Assembly: GCA_034190875.2 (NCBI GenBank)
Contig: CM067344.1
Span: 32,722,608-32,786,607 of the forward strand
Direction of reading: 5' to 3'
Origin: Urechis unicinctus
Taxonomy: Eukaryota; Annelida; Polychaeta; Xenopneusta; Urechidae
DNA: 64,000 nucleotides
Made by a program: the position numbers and the translations under genes
In this document: in pieces, positions 10,091 to 23,479 of the stretch
Numbering within the stretch: position 1 is the first letter of the stretch
Layout of the letters: each line of letters opens with the position of its first letter
The notes under the pieces: generated by a model
What the model was told of the DNA's origin: nothing
Databases searched by the model: none
What the model saw: the letters and a program-made list of their open reading frames with translations, nothing else

Positions 10091-12480
10091 AACTCTATAC
10101 AACAATTATCTTCTTTATCTACTTATGATCACATACACAACACACCTTAATTTTCTCCAACTGTCTTAACACACTGTCTTTATGACAAATAATAACTTGC
10201 GGCCTGTGAGTTGGTTTCTGCTTTATAAATGTAGCTGAAATAAACTTAAACACAGTTGTCCAGTAGTCCTGCGAAGAAAGTGTCATAGTTGATTGTGTTT
10301 TCTATATGATTGTCCTCTAACATGACCTGGTTCATATCGTCGTAAACCTAAGCAAGTCCTCCATAAAGTAGCGGCTATGGTAGCAGCGAAACGCTATATG
10401 CAAACAAGCGCTACTTCTTTGTATTGAATTCATCTAGAAATCACTTATAATTCGTACCAAGCCAATGATTCTGCAAAATACATTTCCGCCGTTCGTGTCC
10501 ATTATCGGGTGGTTAAAATGAAAATGGAGCTGTCTACTAATTCGAGTTAATTGCAAAATTGTCAGTCCACGGAAACAGTTACCGCACCTATGTCATTGTA
10601 CCAATATGGGAAACAAAAATCAATAAGCATTGATATATTTCGGCAGGTGATGACATCTAAAGTAGATATGGCACGTCATCTACAGAACGCATGAACAGCA
10701 CTGACGTCCCAGGTAAGTACCAAACTACACCATGTCAAGGTTAAATTTGATTGAGCGTTTGTTTTTTGCCACATAGTGACATGACATAAAAACCCAAACT
10801 GATAGACACAGGGATTATATAAAATCCATTATGGCCTAAACGATCTTGGGTATGATATACAGCATTTCTTATCTTTCAATCTCTCATTACTAAGGGAATA
10901 TTTACTAGTAAGCCCTTATTGATACATTTGCTACCAAGCGACTCATCTACCATCAACATGCGCGTATCAATATTCGGTTGTGCTAACGGCGAATTATGTT
11001 AAAAAAACTACAAGATTTGCAACATAGTCCCCTTTCGACATTGCACATCACCTGGTTCAATGGTTACTGCATAAAATAAACCAACATATGTTATATCAAA
11101 ATCGAAGTTGTCAGTCATTGATATCATGATGATTATATCGTCCATTACATTCCTGTTCAAACTACAATTTATACTAGCTAATAAAATATGTTTCCTTATT
11201 TCCTAAATTGTGAGCTGATATTTCTCAATTTCGTTAAGCGTATAATTAAAGTAAATGCTCTCACACCATCAAGCACATGGAATCGGCCATCTGAAGCAAT
11301 TGCTATCCTTGTGATAAAATTCGGGTATCGTCTACACCTATGATGTGATATAGCATGGGTAACATCCATTTGCAAACGTATGTGCATATGATTTTATCAT
11401 ATGCACCGATTCCCACATAGTGCGAGTACAATTGCGAAAAACATTTGAATTGGGCCAGTAAAATAATATCAGAAATTCGTTCATGTGTAATACGGTCCTG
11501 CATTGCTCTGATAAATGAGTATTGTTGATTGACCGAGGATTAGAGCATGTGCTTATTTGCAATATATTTAACTATAAAGAGCAAATATGAATGCAGTCAT
11601 ATCTAAACTGGTAGCAACACCTTCAATCATCTCTATGGACCAGTCGGTCCCACATCTAATGTCACAAGGTGCGTCGTTGCCTAATTATATGTTTATGATG
11701 CCTTCGGAGTTCACGAACTGCCAACAAGCTGCTTGTAGTCAGAATGATCCATATATGGTAGTTAGTTCTTTATCGCTGCGATAGCTGCAAGTTTATTTTA
11801 AATGTCATGGCAACCATGGTTTCATCTACGGTGTTCTTTTTATGCGAATAAAGTGGCTGTAGATTGGTGCGGCACGTAATAACATGAGTGCAAGGAATAT
11901 GTTGCCTTTTAGGCCTGCGTATCATCGGTCAAGATTAATATTGTGATGATACAAAGCGTCTTTTGGGAAGATAAAGTTTAAACTAGAAAAGCACTTTCTG
12001 CTGCAGTCAATTAATTCACGCGTGGTGATTGTACTGGCACATGTGCATGAAAAGTAACCCGTTTACTCAAAATATGCTCAAGCATAGTGACAAGCCATGC
12101 AATATATATTGATAGAGCAGGATCAAATGTAACCCAGCATCATGCCACAAGTTTAACACAAAGCTGTCTAGTAAAACTATTCCCATCATCGTTAGGGGCC
12201 GCGAAATACACTTTCACTGTCAATTGTAAGCAATGGCTGTAGAACAGTATTGACGTTCAGATGTCATGAAAGTCTTTTCGCGTTGATCGCGGGTGGTAGA
12301 CGAACAATATAACTGCGGGTCTGATTGTACTTATGGCATAGATGTGAACATGCATCTCGGCTGACAGCACTTACTCTGCAAATAACCTGTTCCACCGACA
12401 GATTTTGAAAACAACATAAGGTAAGTCATCATAAATGAACGATAGCTAAAGTAGATTCCACGCACGTTCATCACCACGTT
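10091..12480. other. No recognisable gene
   Basis: About 2.4 kb of A+T-rich sequence with only short, family-less open frames (the longest near 11587-11784). Confidence 0.4.
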
Positions 12481-12823
<343 letters not shown>

Positions 12824-12824
12824 A

Positions 12825-13369
12825 TTGTCAGGTGCTACATGCCTTGAATGGCGTTGGATGATTAATGATGTTGTGCAATGCAGGAATCTTTAGCACGCCA
12901 TAACGGGCCGCATGCTTAATGAGCGGTATTGTGTCATAACGCATATGATAACGTTATGGCTAAAATGCACAGCTTTTCTTGTGTCGCTTGCCTGCAGAAT
13001 ACAATTAAATAGTTTTCACTAACCAAATTGACAGAAAACCCCTTCCTTCAAATGTGTTCCACTGAACAAACCCGGCTTCGGGCCTCATACCATCCCTACA
13101 ACTCATCCCTACATCGCCCCTTAATTAACCCTCTCTTAGTCTGATAGTTGCTCAGTAGCAATGGCTGCTGGGTAGGTTGTTAATATATAATCCGCACTGT
13201 TATCCCTTGTATTGCCTTTGATGGCATATAAACGCGTATGTATGTGATTGGAAGTTAAATCTAGACTTATGTGGGTAAATGGGGAACGACGAAGCATTCA
13301 ATTAGCCACAAGCTTCATTTTTCGCCTTCCAGACAAAGGATCTGATGAATAACCGCTCTTCTTCTCAAT
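12825..13369. other. No recognisable feature
   Basis: Unique-looking DNA without a supported gene. Confidence 0.4.
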
Positions 13370-13387
13370 GTCTTCCTTTCCATTTCG

Positions 13388-14945
<1,558 letters not shown>

Positions 14946-15255
14946 CCCCTTATCAGCGTGGTGAGAGCGCTCCTTTATGACTTTCCTTACATACTATCTC
15001 ACTGTCTTTTCATGCTAGATTTGCTAGGTAGACGATGTTTACTAATGATTGAGTGTTCAATTAACAATGCAAGAGCAAGTGAGTGTAATATAACGACTAA
15101 CGCCATGTTTGGTACATGCGGTAATTTCCGCATAAGGATCGCAGAAGTACGCGTCTGCAAAAGAATCGCCCAACCCACGTGACCCAGTGACGATTTCCTT
15201 GTGCGGCTGCCACACTTCTTTCGCTGTTAGTACCAGCTGGCTTCACTCAAGAAAG
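14946..15255. repeat. Flank of the C/T satellite, duplicated at 25.96-26.19 kb
   Basis: The stretch CCCTTATCAGCG...GAGAGC and, further on, GTGACGATTTCC...GCTGTT...ACCAGCTGGC recur in direct order at about 25,955-25,985 and 26,110-26,185. No gene is seen. Confidence 0.8.
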
Positions 15256-15264
15256 CTTTTTTCG

Positions 15265-15600
15265 GGGAAAATATGATTGGCGGGTCATCGGGGGTAGTTG
15301 CGAAGCGACATTTTGATGAATGGCTTGGTATCAGGTGTTGAATGTCGATATTTAGTTCAATGGCTTGGATCAGGGTTAGCTTTGTGACCATATTTTGTTG
15401 ATTGGCGGTGTGTGCCAAGGGTAGTTTTGGGGTACTAATGTTGATGACTGGCAGGAGTAAGCGGTAGCTGTCAGCATAAATATTGTTGGTTGACGTCTGT
15501 TTGGGGAAGATCGAGGTCCATAATTTGACTATGTGCTGGTATCAGGGGTAGTGTCAAGTTTCGTGGTATCTTGGTAATTTGAGGTCCACATTGTAATGTC
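15265..15600. repeat. GATTGGCGGG-type minisatellite, left part
   Basis: Degenerate 30-40-bp units contain TGATTGGCGGGTATCAGGGG-like words. The array resumes at 19,812-20,095 on the other side of the LTR element, so the retrotransposon landed inside it. A paralogous array lies at 28.44-28.68 kb. Confidence 0.8.
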
Positions 15601-15782
15601 TGTTGATATGTTAGGTTCAGAGAGTCAATGAAGAGATAAACAAGGAGATTTAGATGCAAAGTATTCTATTAGCTAAGACATGGCTAGTACGACAATTGCA
15701 GAGAGTCCCCACTAGATGGAGCAGTGGTTAGATATGATAACACAACACACCAGAGGGGGCTGCAGTAGTTGCCGCCAAAACA
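15601..15782 (-). repeat. 3' LTR of the gypsy element
   Basis: 182 bp, plus-strand ends TGTTGATATG and GCCGCCAAAACA; nearly identical to the copy at 19,630-19,811. Confidence 0.97.
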
Positions 15783-16011
15783 TCCCCCTTTTTTTAGAAT
15801 AGAGGGTAAAGATATATATGTCTTGAGTATATATAAGACTACTGAGATAACTGTCAGTTAGGTATTAACCATAATACTGAGTTTGACTCTCATGTTACAG
15901 TTAAGTTAGATATAGATATGTTATGAGATATCAGTCTTTTGAGTCTTTGGTTTTGCTGAAAACGAAACAATGTTTAGTGACACATGAAAAGTCATTTTGC
16001 AACAAAGTCCT

Positions 16012-16803
16012 TCATCCAGGCAGGTGGTTGTGTCTCTCGACCACTGCGTCGTTTCTGGGCAGGCAGTGGTGCCTGCAGTGTTGGCTCCGGTACAGTGTCC
16101 GGTGGTGCTGGGTCCTCCTGAGCACCCTCGTGGTCAAGGCTGGTCTCAAGTGAACGCGGTTGCGTCTGTATAGGTTGCCATTCTGCTCCTGTACCTCATA
16201 GGAACGATCGTCGACACGATTAGAGACAGTTCCCTTTCTCCATGAACGTCCGCCGTCTATATGATATATCCACACCTCGTCTCCCTTACTCAGTGGTTTC
16301 ATGGTTTTAGCAGTTTTGTTGTAGTGTTTCTCCACAGTCTTGTTCCTCTTAGCCTTTCTCTTGGCTATGTTGTGCGGGCGCGTCGGCTTTAGTACAGCTC
16401 GTGTTGAAGGGAGAAGTGTGCGCGTACGCCGGTTAAAAAATAACTGTGCAGGGCTTTTTCCTGTGCTCTGTAGAGGAGTGTTCCTTCGCTCCAGTGGAGC
16501 AATGTGTGGATCGCTATTGTCTTTGACTGCCTTTTTCATCAAGGTTTTAGCAGCCTTTACCGAGGACTCAGCTTTCCCGTTAGATTTGGGGTGTCCTGGA
16601 GATGATGTTTTGTGGTAGATACCGTACTCGCCCACAAAGTCCTTGAACTCACTTGAAGAGAATTGGGGCCCGTTGTCCGACACAATTTCCTGTGGGACTC
16701 CGTACCTGCTTAAATGTCCTTTAAGCTTCTTGATGACGACTCTGCTCGTGGTAGTTGTCAAGAGGTCCACCTCCCAAAAATTACTATAATAGTCCACGGT
16801 CAC
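16012..16803 (-). CDS. Gypsy integrase core and C-terminal region
   Basis: 263 codons. The second and third catalytic residues are visible as SDNGPQF and NGKAESS, exactly 35 residues apart (DD35E). The C-terminal part has the GDEVWIYHIDGGRSWRKG block that precedes the usual DNA-binding tail. The segment with the first catalytic Asp is missing: the frame jumps from the zinc-binding domain (upstream open frame) to DNKNYL, with about 30 bases absent and a frameshift near 16,830. This integrase could not be active as read. The last 30 residues are His/Arg-rich. Confidence 0.93.
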   Translation of the reverse strand: MTVDYYSNFWEVDLLTTTTSRVVIKKLKGHLSRYGVPQEIVSDNGPQFSSSEFKDFVGEYGIYHKTSSPGHPKSNGKAESSVKAAKTLMKKAVKDNSDPHIAPLERRNTPLQSTGKSPAQLFFNRRTRTLLPSTRAVLKPTRPHNIAKRKAKRNKTVEKHYNKTAKTMKPLSKGDEVWIYHIDGGRSWRKGTVSNRVDDRSYEVQEQNGNLYRRNRVHLRPALTTRVLRRTQHHRTLYRSQHCRHHCLPRNDAVVERHNHLPG

Positions 16804-17738
16804 CAGATAGTTCTTGTTGTCAATCGTTTGGTGCTAGGTGCGTGTTGGATCAGCATTTCCTTTTGGTTCCTTGGTTTAGCCTCCTGACAGATGTCACAAC
16901 TGTCTGCCAGCTGTCTTATCTCTTTGGTCATTCCTGGCCAAAATACTAGATCACGACCTCTGCGCATCATGCTGTCATAACCTAGGTGAGCAGAATGTAA
17001 TCTTTCCTTCACTAGACGTCGCATAGACTGAGGTATCACTAACCTCTCTCCTTTCAGGATAAGTCCATCACATGTTGTCAGTGTTTCACGCACGTCAAAG
17101 TACATCCTGATCTTACTATCTACGTCCTCAACCTTTTCCGGCCAACCGTTTTGGATGGTTGCGGCCAGAGTCTGCATCACGTCGTCTTTTTCGGTAGCAC
17201 TTTGTAATTCTTGGAGGCGTTTATCGGAGATAGGCACGTGTTTTAGCACAACAAGAGAATGAACTTGGGTCGCAGTTGATGTAGTTGTCAGAGCAGCGCG
17301 ACTAAGGGTGTCTGCAAGAACCAGTTTCTTACCTTCCAGGTACTGAAACTTGATGTCGTATCGCCTGATCCTGAGGATCATGGACTGTAGCCGTTTGGGC
17401 GACTGACTGAGAGGCTTTTGCAATATAGCTGCAAGAGGTTTGTGGTCGTTCTGGACTAAGACTTCGCGTCCGTAGGTGTATTGGTCGAAGCGCTCAAGTC
17501 CAAATACCACAGCAAGGCACTCCTTTTCTATTTGGGCGTAGCGGCCTTCGGTGCTTGTCATCGTTCGAGAAGCATACTCGATGGGTTTTCCGTCTTGGAG
17601 AAGAGCTGCACCGATTCCGTCCTTAGAACTATCCACTTGGATCATGAGTTCCTTAGAGGGATCATAACAAGTGAGCATTGGAGTTTTGGTGATTTTCTCC
17701 TTCACCTTAGCGAGAGCTTCATCACAGTCCTTGATTCA
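16800..17738 (-). CDS. Gypsy RNase H and integrase zinc-finger segment
   Basis: About 300 codons continuing pol after an in-frame TGA (about 17,736). RNase H is shown by VDSSKDGIGAALLQDG, ASRTMTSTEGRYAQIEKECL and NDHKPL, which carry the acidic active-site residues. The H2C2 integrase finger is HSAHLGYDSM...CDICQEAK. It ends at a stop caused by the small deletion described for the integrase. Confidence 0.93.
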
Positions 17739-18728
17739 GTTCCACGGTTCATCGTCACAGGTAAGCCTTCTGAGTGGCTTGAGATCGTCAGCGAGATTAG
17801 GCATAAAGCGAGAGAGATACTGGACGAAGCCGCAGAGACAACGCACTCCGTTAGCGTCAGTAGGTTTCGGCATGTCTTGAACTGCTTTCACCTTCTTTGG
17901 ATCCGGACTGATTCCTTTGTTAGAGATAGTGTGTCCCATGAAACTGATGCTTGACTTCTCAATGTCTGACTTCTTGTCGTTCAGCTTGATATTTTTTTCC
18001 TTGCACCGTTCCTGAAGACTCTTGAGATTGATCTTGTGGTCACGCTTGGCAGCTTCCAGGTCGTCCCCTTGACCGATAACCACAATATCGTCGGCCACGC
18101 ACAACACACCACTGAGACCATCCAGAGCCTGTAGAAGACGCTTCTGAAAGATCTCACTTGAGACCTTAAGGCCGAAGGGTAGTCTCCTCCAACGATAGCG
18201 TCCAAATGGTGTAGTCATTGTCGTTAGATTACGAGAGTGTTCATCGAGTTTAACATGCCAGAATGCGCTCTCCACGTCCAGACGACTGAAGACTTTGGCA
18301 TGAGTGAGTCGCGGAATGATCTCATCAAAGGTAAGCAGTTTGAAGTGTTCCCTCTTAAGAGCGAGATTGAGGGGTTGCGGATCAACGCAGATCCTCAGAG
18401 ATCCATTTGCTTTCTCGACGACAGCCATCTGGCTGACCCATTCGGTAGGTTTGTCAACAGGTTCTATAACACCGATAGATGTCATGCGGTCTATTTCCTG
18501 TTTCACCCGATCCCGCAGAGCGATAGGTATGGTCCTACAAGGTAGAGCGCGAGGCTGGACATCACTCGCCGTATAGAGATGGACTTCACCCAGATCCCCA
18601 CGATCAGATGCTGAGATTTGTCTCACGTTAAAGTTTTTCTTGTTGACTGTAATCAAGTTCATCTTTTGCACAGAGGCAACGCCGAGAAGATTGTTGAACT
18701 TGTTAGACACAATGACGAAATTAGTCAA
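17736..18728 (-). CDS. Gypsy reverse transcriptase (with protease-RT linker)
   Basis: 330 codons. Key motifs in order are VDPQPLN, FSRLDVESAFWHVKL, the PFGRYRWRRLPFGLKVS block, CVADDIVVIG (the catalytic pair as V-A-D-D rather than the common Y-x-D-D, a known variant in several gypsy lineages) and SFMGHTISNKGI. It ends at TGA after PWN, where relatives continue, so this is a single-codon break that separates RT from RNase H. It overlaps the upstream gag/protease frame by 4 bases. Confidence 0.95.
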   Translation of the reverse strand: MTNFVIVSNKFNNLLGVASVQKMNLITVNKKNFNVRQISASDRGDLGEVHLYTASDVQPRALPCRTIPIALRDRVKQEIDRMTSIGVIEPVDKPTEWVSQMAVVEKANGSLRICVDPQPLNLALKREHFKLLTFDEIIPRLTHAKVFSRLDVESAFWHVKLDEHSRNLTTMTTPFGRYRWRRLPFGLKVSSEIFQKRLLQALDGLSGVLCVADDIVVIGQGDDLEAAKRDHKINLKSLQERCKEKNIKLNDKKSDIEKSSISFMGHTISNKGISPDPKKVKAVQDMPKPTDANGVRCLCGFVQYLSRFMPNLADDLKPLRRLTCDDEPWN

Positions 18729-19248
18729 TTAGTAGTTTTCCCAGTCATTGGGTTAATCACATCGAGATGAGCTTCTCCGAGCGGTTTTTCAGATGAGTGG
18801 TTCCACATAGTCAGACTTAGTTTAGCGGGTCTCACTTGGCTTTTGAGAACGTACTTCTGATTAATAATCTTGACTTCAGCACCACTATCAATTTCGAAGT
18901 TGACGTCGCAGTCGTTGACAACCATTTTGGCCCGGATAGTAGATCGTCCTGAGCTCTGCACAGCTCCTAGCCATGCTTTCTGGCCATCATCGTCAGATTC
19001 ATCAGAGTCAGATTCATCAGAGTCAGATTCCTGATGGTTGAGACATTGTACCTTCTTCTTTTTTGGGCAGAACTTGGAGTAGTGGTTTTCCTCTCCACAC
19101 TTATGGCATTCACTTCCATAAGCAGGACAGCTCTCCTTGGTCGTCAGGTGCTTCCTGCCACAGAACTCCATGTTTTAAAATTCTCAGCTACATTTCCAGA
19201 AGTAATGTTTAAATGACCAGGTGGGGGAAATACACAAGCAGCAGCCAT
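18725..19248 (-). pseudogene. Gag remnant, zinc knuckle and aspartic protease, capsid deleted
   Basis: The first ATG at 19,248 starts a typical gag N-terminus (Met-Ala-Ala-Ala..., then GNVAENFKTW). After about 28 codons the sequence passes directly into a different frame that encodes the nucleocapsid region: a first CGRKH motif, then CHKCGEENHYSKFC (CCHC knuckle). An Asp/Ser-rich linker and the protease site FEIDSGAEVKI follow. The whole capsid domain (several hundred codons in relatives) is absent, so the element cannot form particles by itself and would depend on a relative. Confidence 0.88.
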
Positions 19249-19629
19249 AATTCAGTTTCAGTAGTAGTTTTGAGTTATAGATAGATGACACTGTAGACTC
19301 CTTTATCACACACAGATAGCACTATAAGTTCACTTTTTTTTTGAGCCATTGAGTTACCAACAGTAGTACATTGGCATCAGTAGATATGTCACAATTCACT
19401 AAAATGCACATTCAAAACATTTAGAGAGTGAGAGAGTCAGTAGATACTAGTTTGTGCACTTAGCTGTGAGAGTAGATACTGAGTTGACATCCTGTCATGA
19501 GGTTGAATGATTGATAATAGGGGATTTGAGAGCAGCTTCCCAGAACAGTTGGCAGATTCTAGCAGATTCCTCCTTTTCTTACCAGATTTTCAGTCTTCAC
19601 TTCCTCTTGAGAATCCCACTTTGTCACCA

Positions 19630-19811
19630 TGTTGATATGTTAGGTTCGGAGAGTCAATGAAGAGATAAACAAGGAGATTTAGATGCAAAGTATTCTATTA
19701 GCTAAGACATGGCTAGTACGACAATTGCAGAGAGTCCCCACTAGATGGAGCAGTGGTTAGATATGATAACATAACACACCAGAGGGGGCTGCAGTAGTTG
19801 CCGCCAAAACA
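19630..19811 (-). repeat. 5' LTR of the gypsy element
   Basis: 182 bp, followed downstream (plus strand) by the second ATGTC target copy. It would contain the promoter for the minus-strand transcript. Confidence 0.97.
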
Positions 19812-20095
19812 ATGTCGTGTATCAGGGGCAGCTGGGAGTCCATAATTGGATGATTGGTGGGTATCATGGATAGCTAGGAGCCCATAATTTATTGATTGGC
19901 GGGTATCGGTGTCGTTTGTAGTCGACATTGGGATAAGCGGTTACCAATAGCGATTGGATTCCCTTATTTTGACGTTTGACTGGTATCAGGGGGAGATAGG
20001 TGCCCAATTGGATGTTTGGCGGGTAGGAGATTGAGCGCACGGTTCGGATATCAGAGGGAGTTTGACGCCACATTTTGATGATTGCCGTTCCTACA
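19812..20095. repeat. GATTGGCGGG-type minisatellite, right part
   Basis: Continuation of the array interrupted by the LTR element; units contain TTGATTGGCGGGTATC. Confidence 0.8.
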
Positions 20096-20099
20096 AGAC

Positions 20100-20435
20100 G
20101 AAGAAAAGGTTATTTGCCATGACCTTATTTTGAGGTCAGGGTTAGAAATATACCTCTCTATAAATAAAATGTGGAGAATTGTGATCAAGAAAACAAATTT
20201 ATACACATACATACTAGCAAACTAGACTTAATTTGGAGTTTTGCCGTACCGCACGTATTAAAATGGGGCGTCAATCCAAACGTCACACATCACTGACCAC
20301 CGTTCGCCTTTATCAACCCAACCACTGCGTTGTTAGCTCACAGTTTAACTGTGCAAGGTACCCTAGTCACAGAACTTTTCCGTTTTTTTCGTTGAATGCA
20401 TACTGAACGGGGGTGATAGAGGACAAGAGCTTCAT
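20100..20435. repeat. Two dispersed repeat blocks shared with 29.3-30.2 kb
   Basis: Block A (about 20,115-20,235) matches 29,265-29,425 in inverted orientation (ATGTGGAGAATTGTGAT and GAGGTCAGGGTTA). Block B (about 20,258-20,430) matches 29,920-30,170 in direct orientation (CACACATCACTGACCACCG). This is part of the segmental duplication. Confidence 0.85.
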
Positions 20436-22025
20436 AACCTCTACATCGAGGTGTGTATCGAATATTTCCTTTACCTCTCGTTAGCCTGTATCATCTTATT
20501 CTTTCTTGTGGGGACATGTTGGCAGGTTTGAGGTCTTGTGCTCAATTCAATACTAACATTGGTGATTTTGCTCGCTTCATCTTATTCTATTTCTATTATA
20601 GAATGAACAGTATTGCTGTATTGGTCAATCTCTCCTGTATATCAACAACATTCTAAAATAGTTAGCTATTTTCGTTCATGGTCATATTCCATTTTTTAAC
20701 ATATACCATCACTTACAATGCCCCACCTTAACAAAAGCCCAACATATTGATATATTGTGCAGTAGTAACTTATGAGGGGTTAATGTCATGGGTCGCTGGT
20801 TAACACCAGCCCACCCGTCAAACGGTTTGTTTTCAAATAACTATATTTAGCGCGCCTGTTAACATACAAACAAACAAACATTTCACATACAAACAGACCT
20901 ACAAACGGCACTCATCAAGATAACTACATCTACGGCTGTGCCGCTTCTTCTGCCAATCCACGCTCACGACCGCGCCGCGCATACAATTAACCCCAGTATA
21001 CAACCAGTTAAGTTTAGGTTTATTGACCGCAAACACCAACAATCAATGCATTGAACCTGTGGCGCCGCAATACCGTGAATTAACAGTCGGGTATCCGTCA
21101 ACAAAGAATGGTTAGCATTGGCCAGGCCACATTTTCCCCTATGCATACAGAAGCCTAAGTCGAGTTAGTTGTTAAAGGGTTGCGAGGCCCAAAGTGTCAG
21201 AGGCCACTTGGTACAAACTTGTTACCCGTTCTTTGTTGCCAACCCCATATGTAGTTCTTTTTTCCTATGATGTTTGTCGTGTTTGTATGCGTTACTAGGC
21301 TGGACGAAAAGTATTCAGGTGGCCTATTTTTATTCAAACTGACGTTTCAGGGGCCGATGTAAATAGATCCATAAAACTCATTAGTAGCGTGTCAGCAAGT
21401 TCATATATTGTAAATGTTAAGCGAGGGGTTAATCTTCTTCAATTGCTTCCATCGTATAGAGTGAGGAGAAACGATTTTCAGTATGGTGTTAATGTGTTGT
21501 TGGGGTTAAGTAATACTCACTGGTAATTGTATGCGTTACCAGGGTGGAGGGTTGGCGAAAATGTGCACGTGCACTTCTTTTATTTGAAAGTTCATCGAAC
21601 GTATAGACGAAACACACCCTACCTATCGATGCAGCTTAGTTGACTTTTATCGTAAAATTCATTAAGTTTCCAGGAGTCTGGTTCTTCCATCAACCACATC
21701 TTCTCCACACTTGAACGTGAATGCCGTGCATATATCATCTGTCTGATATACGAATAACAAGCTTATTTTTATCTCTTGGTCTAAGTGTCTTTAAGTAAAT
21801 AAAGTCAAGTTATGAAACTGGGCTCTATTCCGGAGTAACAAGCAAACAAACGGTGAGCCGATACAAAAACAGGATGGCAAGTGGAAGGTTTGTCTGTCAC
21901 TGGCATTTAGGCCGTGTTTACGACGCTTGAGGAAAAAAAACTATGTTTGTCATCCAAACAAAGCGGGTCTTGGGCATGAGCAGTGCGATTTCGTGGTTGT
22001 TGTTGCATTTGCACAGAATATCCTG
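20436..22025. other. No recognisable gene
   Basis: About 1.6 kb with short open frames and small CAAA repeats (about 20,865); nothing supported. Confidence 0.4.
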
Positions 22026-22026
22026 C

Positions 22027-22150
22027 ACATGCTCGTAATACACTATACTGTGCGTGCTCGGAACACACGATACTGCGCGTGCTTGGAACGCACTATATTT
22101 CTCGTTTGCGGAAATTATACCGCTCGTGCTCGGCACACACTTTACTGCTT
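22027..22150. repeat. Short minisatellite
   Basis: About four units of 34-36 bp with CGTGCTCGGAACACAC followed by TATACTG-like words. Confidence 0.7.
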
Positions 22151-22857
22151 CTGGTCGACACGCACATCGCATAAGCTCCCGTGAGCACCTTTAACACCGA
22201 CGTTATAACTTTGAATAGAGTGCCACTTCAACAAAGAACTATTTGCATCATTCAATATGGGATATATTTTTTAGCTAGAGGATCAGTTTGAAAATGAATT
22301 TTGATCCCAGATGTTTCACAATATAGCGTAATACCTTCAAAAGGGGGGTCTATACAATTGTACAGCTGCACATTTTCTTTGCTGCCCTCCACATTAAATC
22401 AGTCAATTAATGTGTAAGCTTCCCTCATATAAGTCAATTCCATTGTGCAGAATGTTGCAATGCTAATGCAAAATAAGTGGTTGATAACGGCTACTATTGT
22501 ACAATTTGTTCATTTTGTTGGGAAGGGGTGACCCAACATTCGGTTATGTAACTTCTATGATGTCCTCTTTGATCGCTTCTTTAAGCCCACTTTGTATGAG
22601 ATGCATAAAGAATTGCAAATAAATTAATTTTTAATTGATATGAATTCGCCTAATCACGCGTCCGGGTGGCGAGTCAGTTTTAGCGCTCTCTCTTGGTTAA
22701 TTGTTTTCTGGCGACATTGCTAAACCTCAAAAGCATGCTTGAGACGTTTGTCTCCGGTTTTCGTCTGCGCATGCTATCATAAAATAACGTGTGTGAACAA
22801 GGTTTATATCAGGTGTTGATAAAGACAGGTTTTAAGAGGGTAAGCTGAGTTGGCTCA
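22151..22857. other. No recognisable gene
   Basis: Nothing supported in this stretch. Confidence 0.4.
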
Positions 22858-23007
22858 TTCCGCCGTATTCATAGAAACAATTAGTCGACGGAAATCTCCT
22901 TCGTTAGTTTTTTTTTTAAAAACGATGTAAGATCACAGACTCAGCTGAGATCGCAGACCTTAAGTTGAGACAATTCAAGTTAAGATTCTTTATGAATATG
23001 GGCCCCA
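22858..23007. mobile_element. Small TIR element, about 150 bp
   Basis: The left end has CCGCCGTATTCATAGAAA and the right end TTTATGAATATGGGCCCC, which are imperfect inverted repeats. The word GTATTCA next to GGGCC is shared with the ends of the larger element at 38,910/50,749, which suggests a related terminal type. No coding capacity. Confidence 0.55.
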
Positions 23008-23094
23008 GATAAGCGCAGTTCGTCTACGAAAATATTCACCAATTTCCAAATATAATAGGTAGCCAAACAGACCTACTTCAGGTTTTATTACCGC

Positions 23095-23385
23095 AGCTCC
23101 CGTACCCGGGGTGGGGGGTGGGCACTTGGCCTTATTCTGGATAGGGGTGTGCCGCGGGACCTCGAAAACCCGTACCCGTCGTACAAGGTCAAAATGTCCA
23201 AAAGCATACCCCGTCGTACAAGGTATTATGCGAATGTATAACCCCTCGTACAGATTGAAGCTCAAAAACATACCCCGTCGTACAAGTATGAGGCCAAAAA
23301 AACCCGTCGTACAAGTCAAGAGGCCGAAAAAACATACCCCGTCGCGCGCGCGGCACATATGTATGTACTACCTCTATACCATTAA

Positions 23386-23430
<45 letters not shown>

Positions 23431-23440
23431 GCTCCCCGTA
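23095..23440 (+). mobile_element. G-tract MITE with GTACGACGGGG repeats, copy A
   Basis: The ends are a G-rich tract followed by GGGCACTTGGCC and, on the right, TTAAGTGCC followed by 40 consecutive C (23,389-23,428). The interior has about six units of 30-35 bp around CCCCGTCGTACAAG. CTCCCGTAC before it and CTCCCCGTAC after it look like a 9-10-bp target duplication. Copies B and C lie at 36.0 and 36.45 kb in the opposite orientation. The open frames across it are repeat artefacts. Confidence 0.85.
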
Positions 23441-23479
23441 CTTGGTTCGATAGGGCTCAGCAGTTTGAGCTGGCCCCCA

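Larger units (their letters stand above)
15601..19811 (-). mobile_element. Ty3/gypsy LTR retrotransposon, 4.2 kb, defective
   Basis: Two 182-bp LTRs (TG...CA) differ at about two positions and are flanked by ATGTC (15,596-15,600 and 19,812-19,816), the 5-bp duplication typical of this superfamily. The element lies on the minus strand. A putative primer-binding site (TGGTGACAAAGTGGG) follows the 5' LTR at about 19,629, and a polypurine tract (AAAAAAAGGGGGA) abuts the 3' LTR at 15,783-15,795. The order gag remnant, protease, RT, RNase H, integrase is Ty3/gypsy. It is short because most of gag is missing. The nearly identical LTRs suggest a recent insertion. Confidence 0.96.

Noticed and set aside
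17481..17954. 157-codon plus-strand frame inside the gypsy pol gene
   Set aside because: Antisense shadow of RT/RNase H; no independent motif.
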